This document shows positions 61,873 to 64,000 of a stretch of DNA of 64,000 nucleotides, one piece after another. Made by a program: the position numbers and the translations under genes. Origin of the DNA: Pseudonocardia petroleophila (GTDB lineage: Bacteria; Actinomycetota; Actinomycetes; Mycobacteriales; Pseudonocardiaceae). The notes beneath the pieces were generated by a model that worked only from the letters and a program-made list of their open reading frames with translations, was not told where the DNA came from and made no database searches. The stretch covers positions 3,665,501 through 3,729,500 of the forward strand of contig NZ_CP060131.1 of NCBI RefSeq assembly GCF_014235185.1. The letters are read 5' to 3'. Every line of letters begins with the position of its first letter. The first letter of the stretch is position 1.

Positions 61873-62925
61873 ATGAGGTCCGTCCCGGCCCTGCCCGCCG
61901 GCACGATCGACGTCCACACGCACGCGATCGCGCCCACCCTTCCCGACCTGTCCGGCCACCCCGGTCGGTGGCCGTCGACGGAGCTCACCGGCGAGACCAC
62001 CGCCCGCATCCTGCTGGCCGGGCACCCGTACCGGGATATCGACGACCGGTGTTGGTCGGCGCAACGCCGCCTGACCGACATGGACGCCGAGGGCGTGGCC
62101 GCGCAACTGGTCTCGCCGATCCCCGTGACGCTGTGTCACGGGGAGCCCGTCGACGGGGCCGTCGTGCTGGCCGCCGCCCAGAACGAGTTCTTCGCGGAGC
62201 TGGTCGGGCGGGGCGGCGGGCGGCTGTTCGGCCTGGGTGCCGTCCCGCTCCAGGACCCGGCCCGGGCCACCACCGAGCTGGTGCGCTGTGTCCGCGAGCT
62301 GGGGTTCCTCGGGGTGGAGATCGGCACCCGGGTCGGTGACGCCGAGCTGGCCGACCCGTGCTTCGACGAGTTCTTCGACACCGCTGCCGAGCTGGGTGCC
62401 TTCGTGCTGGTGCACCCGGTCGACCAGACGCTCGACCCGCGGCTCGCCGGCCTGGGCATCGGGTTCGGCATGGGCATGCCGGGCGAGACCGCCGTCGCGG
62501 CGGCGGCCCTGCTGACCGGCCGGGAGCGGCGGCCCGGGATGCGGCTGTGCCTGGCCCACGCCGGTGGGGCACTGCCGGCGGTGCTGCCCCGGCTCGACCG
62601 CGGGGAGCTGCTCGCGGGACGCGCGGGCGAGCGCCCACCCACGGTGCGCGCCCGGGACATGTGGTGCGACTCGCTGACCTACGACGCCGACAGCCTGCGG
62701 CTGGCGGTCACCCGGTTCGGTCCCGGGCACGTCGTGCTGGGCACCGACTACCCGTTCGCCGCCCGGGAGGCCCCGGCCGGGGCCGTCCTCGACGGCCTCG
62801 ACGACGACCTGCGCAGATCCATCGGTCGTGACAACGCATTGGACATGATCGTCGCCCTCCACCCGGAGAGCCCGGTCCACGACAAGGGAGGCCCCTCGTG
62901 GGCGAGATCCTCGGCCTCGGCCTGA
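61873..62925 (+). CDS. Amidohydrolase-2 family (ACMSD-like) decarboxylase/hydrolase
   Basis: The 350-residue TIM-barrel protein has the metal motif IDVHTHAIAPTLP near the N-terminus. A histidine in VLVHPVDQ, one in LCLAHAGGALPAVLPRLDR and the catalytic Asp region VLGTDYPF complete the ACMSD-type site. Relatives decarboxylate aromatic acids or ring-cleavage products. GGAGG precedes the ATG at 61873. Its end overlaps the dioxygenase gene by 28 bp, so the two act together: for instance decarboxylation next to ring cleavage. Confidence 0.9.
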   Translation: MRSVPALPAGTIDVHTHAIAPTLPDLSGHPGRWPSTELTGETTARILLAGHPYRDIDDRCWSAQRRLTDMDAEGVAAQLVSPIPVTLCHGEPVDGAVVLAAAQNEFFAELVGRGGGRLFGLGAVPLQDPARATTELVRCVRELGFLGVEIGTRVGDAELADPCFDEFFDTAAELGAFVLVHPVDQTLDPRLAGLGIGFGMGMPGETAVAAAALLTGRERRPGMRLCLAHAGGALPAVLPRLDRGELLAGRAGERPPTVRARDMWCDSLTYDADSLRLAVTRFGPGHVVLGTDYPFAAREAPAGAVLDGLDDDLRRSIGRDNALDMIVALHPESPVHDKGGPSWARSSASA

Positions 62926-63971
62926 CCCACTACCCGCCGCTCGCGGTCACCGACGAGCACATGGCCGACATCCTGCGGCTCACGCTCTCCGACCCGGACA
63001 TCCCGGCGGAGCAGAAGGACCCGGCGAACTGGCCGGAGCGGATGCGCGCCGACTGGGGCGACGACGGCGGCACCGCGGCCGCGGCCCGGCACCGCGCCGA
63101 GCTGGTCGCCGGGATGGCGAGGTGCCGCGAGGCCCTCGACGCGTTCGAGCCCGACGTCGTCCTGGTCTGGGGGGACGACCAGTACGAGACCTTCCGCGAG
63201 GAGGTCGTGCCGTCGTTCTGCCTGATGGCCTACGAGGACATGGAGATCCGGCCGCTCGAGCCCGCCGGGTCGCGCGGGGTGCCCAACCCGTGGGGCCGAC
63301 CGGCCGACATGCCGATGCTGATGCGCGGCGCCCCCGACATCGGCCGGGAGGTCGCGGCGCACCTGCTCGACGCCGGGTTCGACATCGCCTACTCCTACCG
63401 CAAGCCCGACGGCGTGCCGTTCCCGCACGCGATGGCCAACACCCAGCTCTACCTGGACTACGACCACGCGGGCACCGAGTTCCCCTACCCCGTGCTGCCG
63501 ATGGCGGTGAACTGCTACGGCCGGCACGTGATAGCCCGCAAGGGCGGCATCGCGAAGTTCGCCGACATCGCCGCCGAGCGGCTGGACCCGCCCGGGCCCA
63601 CCCCGGCGCGCTGCTACGCCCTCGGCGCGGCACTGGCGTCGGCGTTGCGCGACGGGCCGCACCGGGTGGCGCTGGTCGCGTCGTCGAGCTGGTCGCACGC
63701 CTTCCTCGTCGACGACAACTGGCACCTGCGCCCGGACACGGCCTCGGACCGCGCCCTGTACGAGTCGCTGGCCGCGGGCGACTACGAGGCCTGGCTCAAG
63801 ACCAGCGCCGACGACATCGTGCGGTCCGGCCAGCAGGAGATGCTGCTGTGGTTCTGCCTGGCCGGGGCGATGGCGGAGCTGGGCCACAAGCCCACCTGGT
63901 CGACGTTCGTCGAGACCGAGGTCCTCAACTCCAACAAGTGCTTCGCCGTCTTCGAGGGGAACAAGGCATGA
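62898..63971 (+). CDS. LigB-type (class III) extradiol ring-cleavage dioxygenase
   Basis: The 357-residue protein begins with GLGLTHYPPLAVTDE, placing an iron-ligand His early, as in LigB. VVLVWGDDQYETF, FDIAYSYRK and the C-terminal VALVASSSWSHAFLVDDN supply further histidine/acid residues of the family. It opens the ring of a catechol-like compound using Fe(II). The GTG start overlaps the amidohydrolase gene and its stop overlaps the next gene (ATGA). Substrate unknown. Confidence 0.88.
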   Translation: MGEILGLGLTHYPPLAVTDEHMADILRLTLSDPDIPAEQKDPANWPERMRADWGDDGGTAAAARHRAELVAGMARCREALDAFEPDVVLVWGDDQYETFREEVVPSFCLMAYEDMEIRPLEPAGSRGVPNPWGRPADMPMLMRGAPDIGREVAAHLLDAGFDIAYSYRKPDGVPFPHAMANTQLYLDYDHAGTEFPYPVLPMAVNCYGRHVIARKGGIAKFADIAAERLDPPGPTPARCYALGAALASALRDGPHRVALVASSSWSHAFLVDDNWHLRPDTASDRALYESLAAGDYEAWLKTSADDIVRSGQQEMLLWFCLAGAMAELGHKPTWSTFVETEVLNSNKCFAVFEGNKA

Positions 63972-64000
63972 CCACCACCGTCGCGGCCACCGAGCTGGCC
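63968..64000 (+). CDS. N-terminal fragment of the next catabolic gene
   Basis: An ATG overlapping the dioxygenase stop (ATGA) opens a frame reading MTTTVAATELA to the window edge. The coupling makes it a certain operon member, but too little is visible to name it. Confidence 0.7.
   Translation, partial: MTTTVAATELA

Overview
The window is very GC-rich with strongly GC-biased third codon positions. It carries a complete Mce lipid-import operon, an NDMA-type (mycofactocin-linked) alcohol dehydrogenase, several TetR regulators, and many start/stop-overlapping genes. This fits an actinobacterium, most likely Pseudonocardia or another Pseudonocardiaceae; the genus is inferred from gene content, not from a marker gene.

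Layout. 1-915 (minus): end of a small operon with a P-loop-like protein and a two-helix membrane protein, perhaps the edge of a conjugative element. 916-3404: a gene-poor stretch with a truncated coding fragment, a TetR regulator and a degenerate, membrane-anchored MlaF/Mkl-like ATPase. 3580-7799: universal stress protein, aldehyde dehydrogenase, SCP2-like protein and acyl-CoA synthetase. 7893-9598: small membrane protein and a GAF histidine kinase. 9818-24323: the mce locus, with two YrbE permeases, an Mkl ATPase and six Mce proteins, then after a strong terminator an MmpL/RND protein, a PpiC-type foldase and a small membrane protein. 24403-26842: response regulator, histidine kinase and membrane protein. 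26996-30539: NDMA alcohol dehydrogenase, R2-like ligand-binding oxidase, 7Fe ferredoxin and ferredoxin reductase. 30682-41035: TetR, two coupled P450s, acyl-CoA dehydrogenase, membrane protein, acyl-CoA synthetase, two TetR regulators, hotdog thioesterase and a BtrH-like protein.

41036-53919 is a scarred region. It contains an IS5-type transposase remnant, decayed copies of genes that are intact at 56354-57644, an exported IorAB-type molybdenum hydroxylase, a MarR/RND efflux pair whose pump has three extra C-terminal domains, a broken MerR gene, a second 5'-truncated BtrH-like copy sharing an almost identical 807-bp block with the first, and an intact IS of 1431 bp with a 6-bp target duplication. 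53919-57644 (minus) is an oxygenase operon: a PaaA-like diiron protein, two small unknown proteins, a XylM/CymA-type membrane hydroxylase and a XylA-type reductase. 57821-64000 (plus, with one divergent GntR gene) is a catabolic set: two MaoC-type hydratases, enoyl-CoA hydratase, PaaK-like CoA ligase, an amidohydrolase-2 protein and a LigB-type extradiol dioxygenase.

Inferred joint role: uptake of a hydrophobic compound (Mce), terminal or side-chain oxidation (P450s, XylMA-like enzyme), alcohol to aldehyde to acid (NDMA-ADH, ALDH), CoA activation, beta-oxidation and aromatic ring cleavage. The substrate cannot be read from the sequence.
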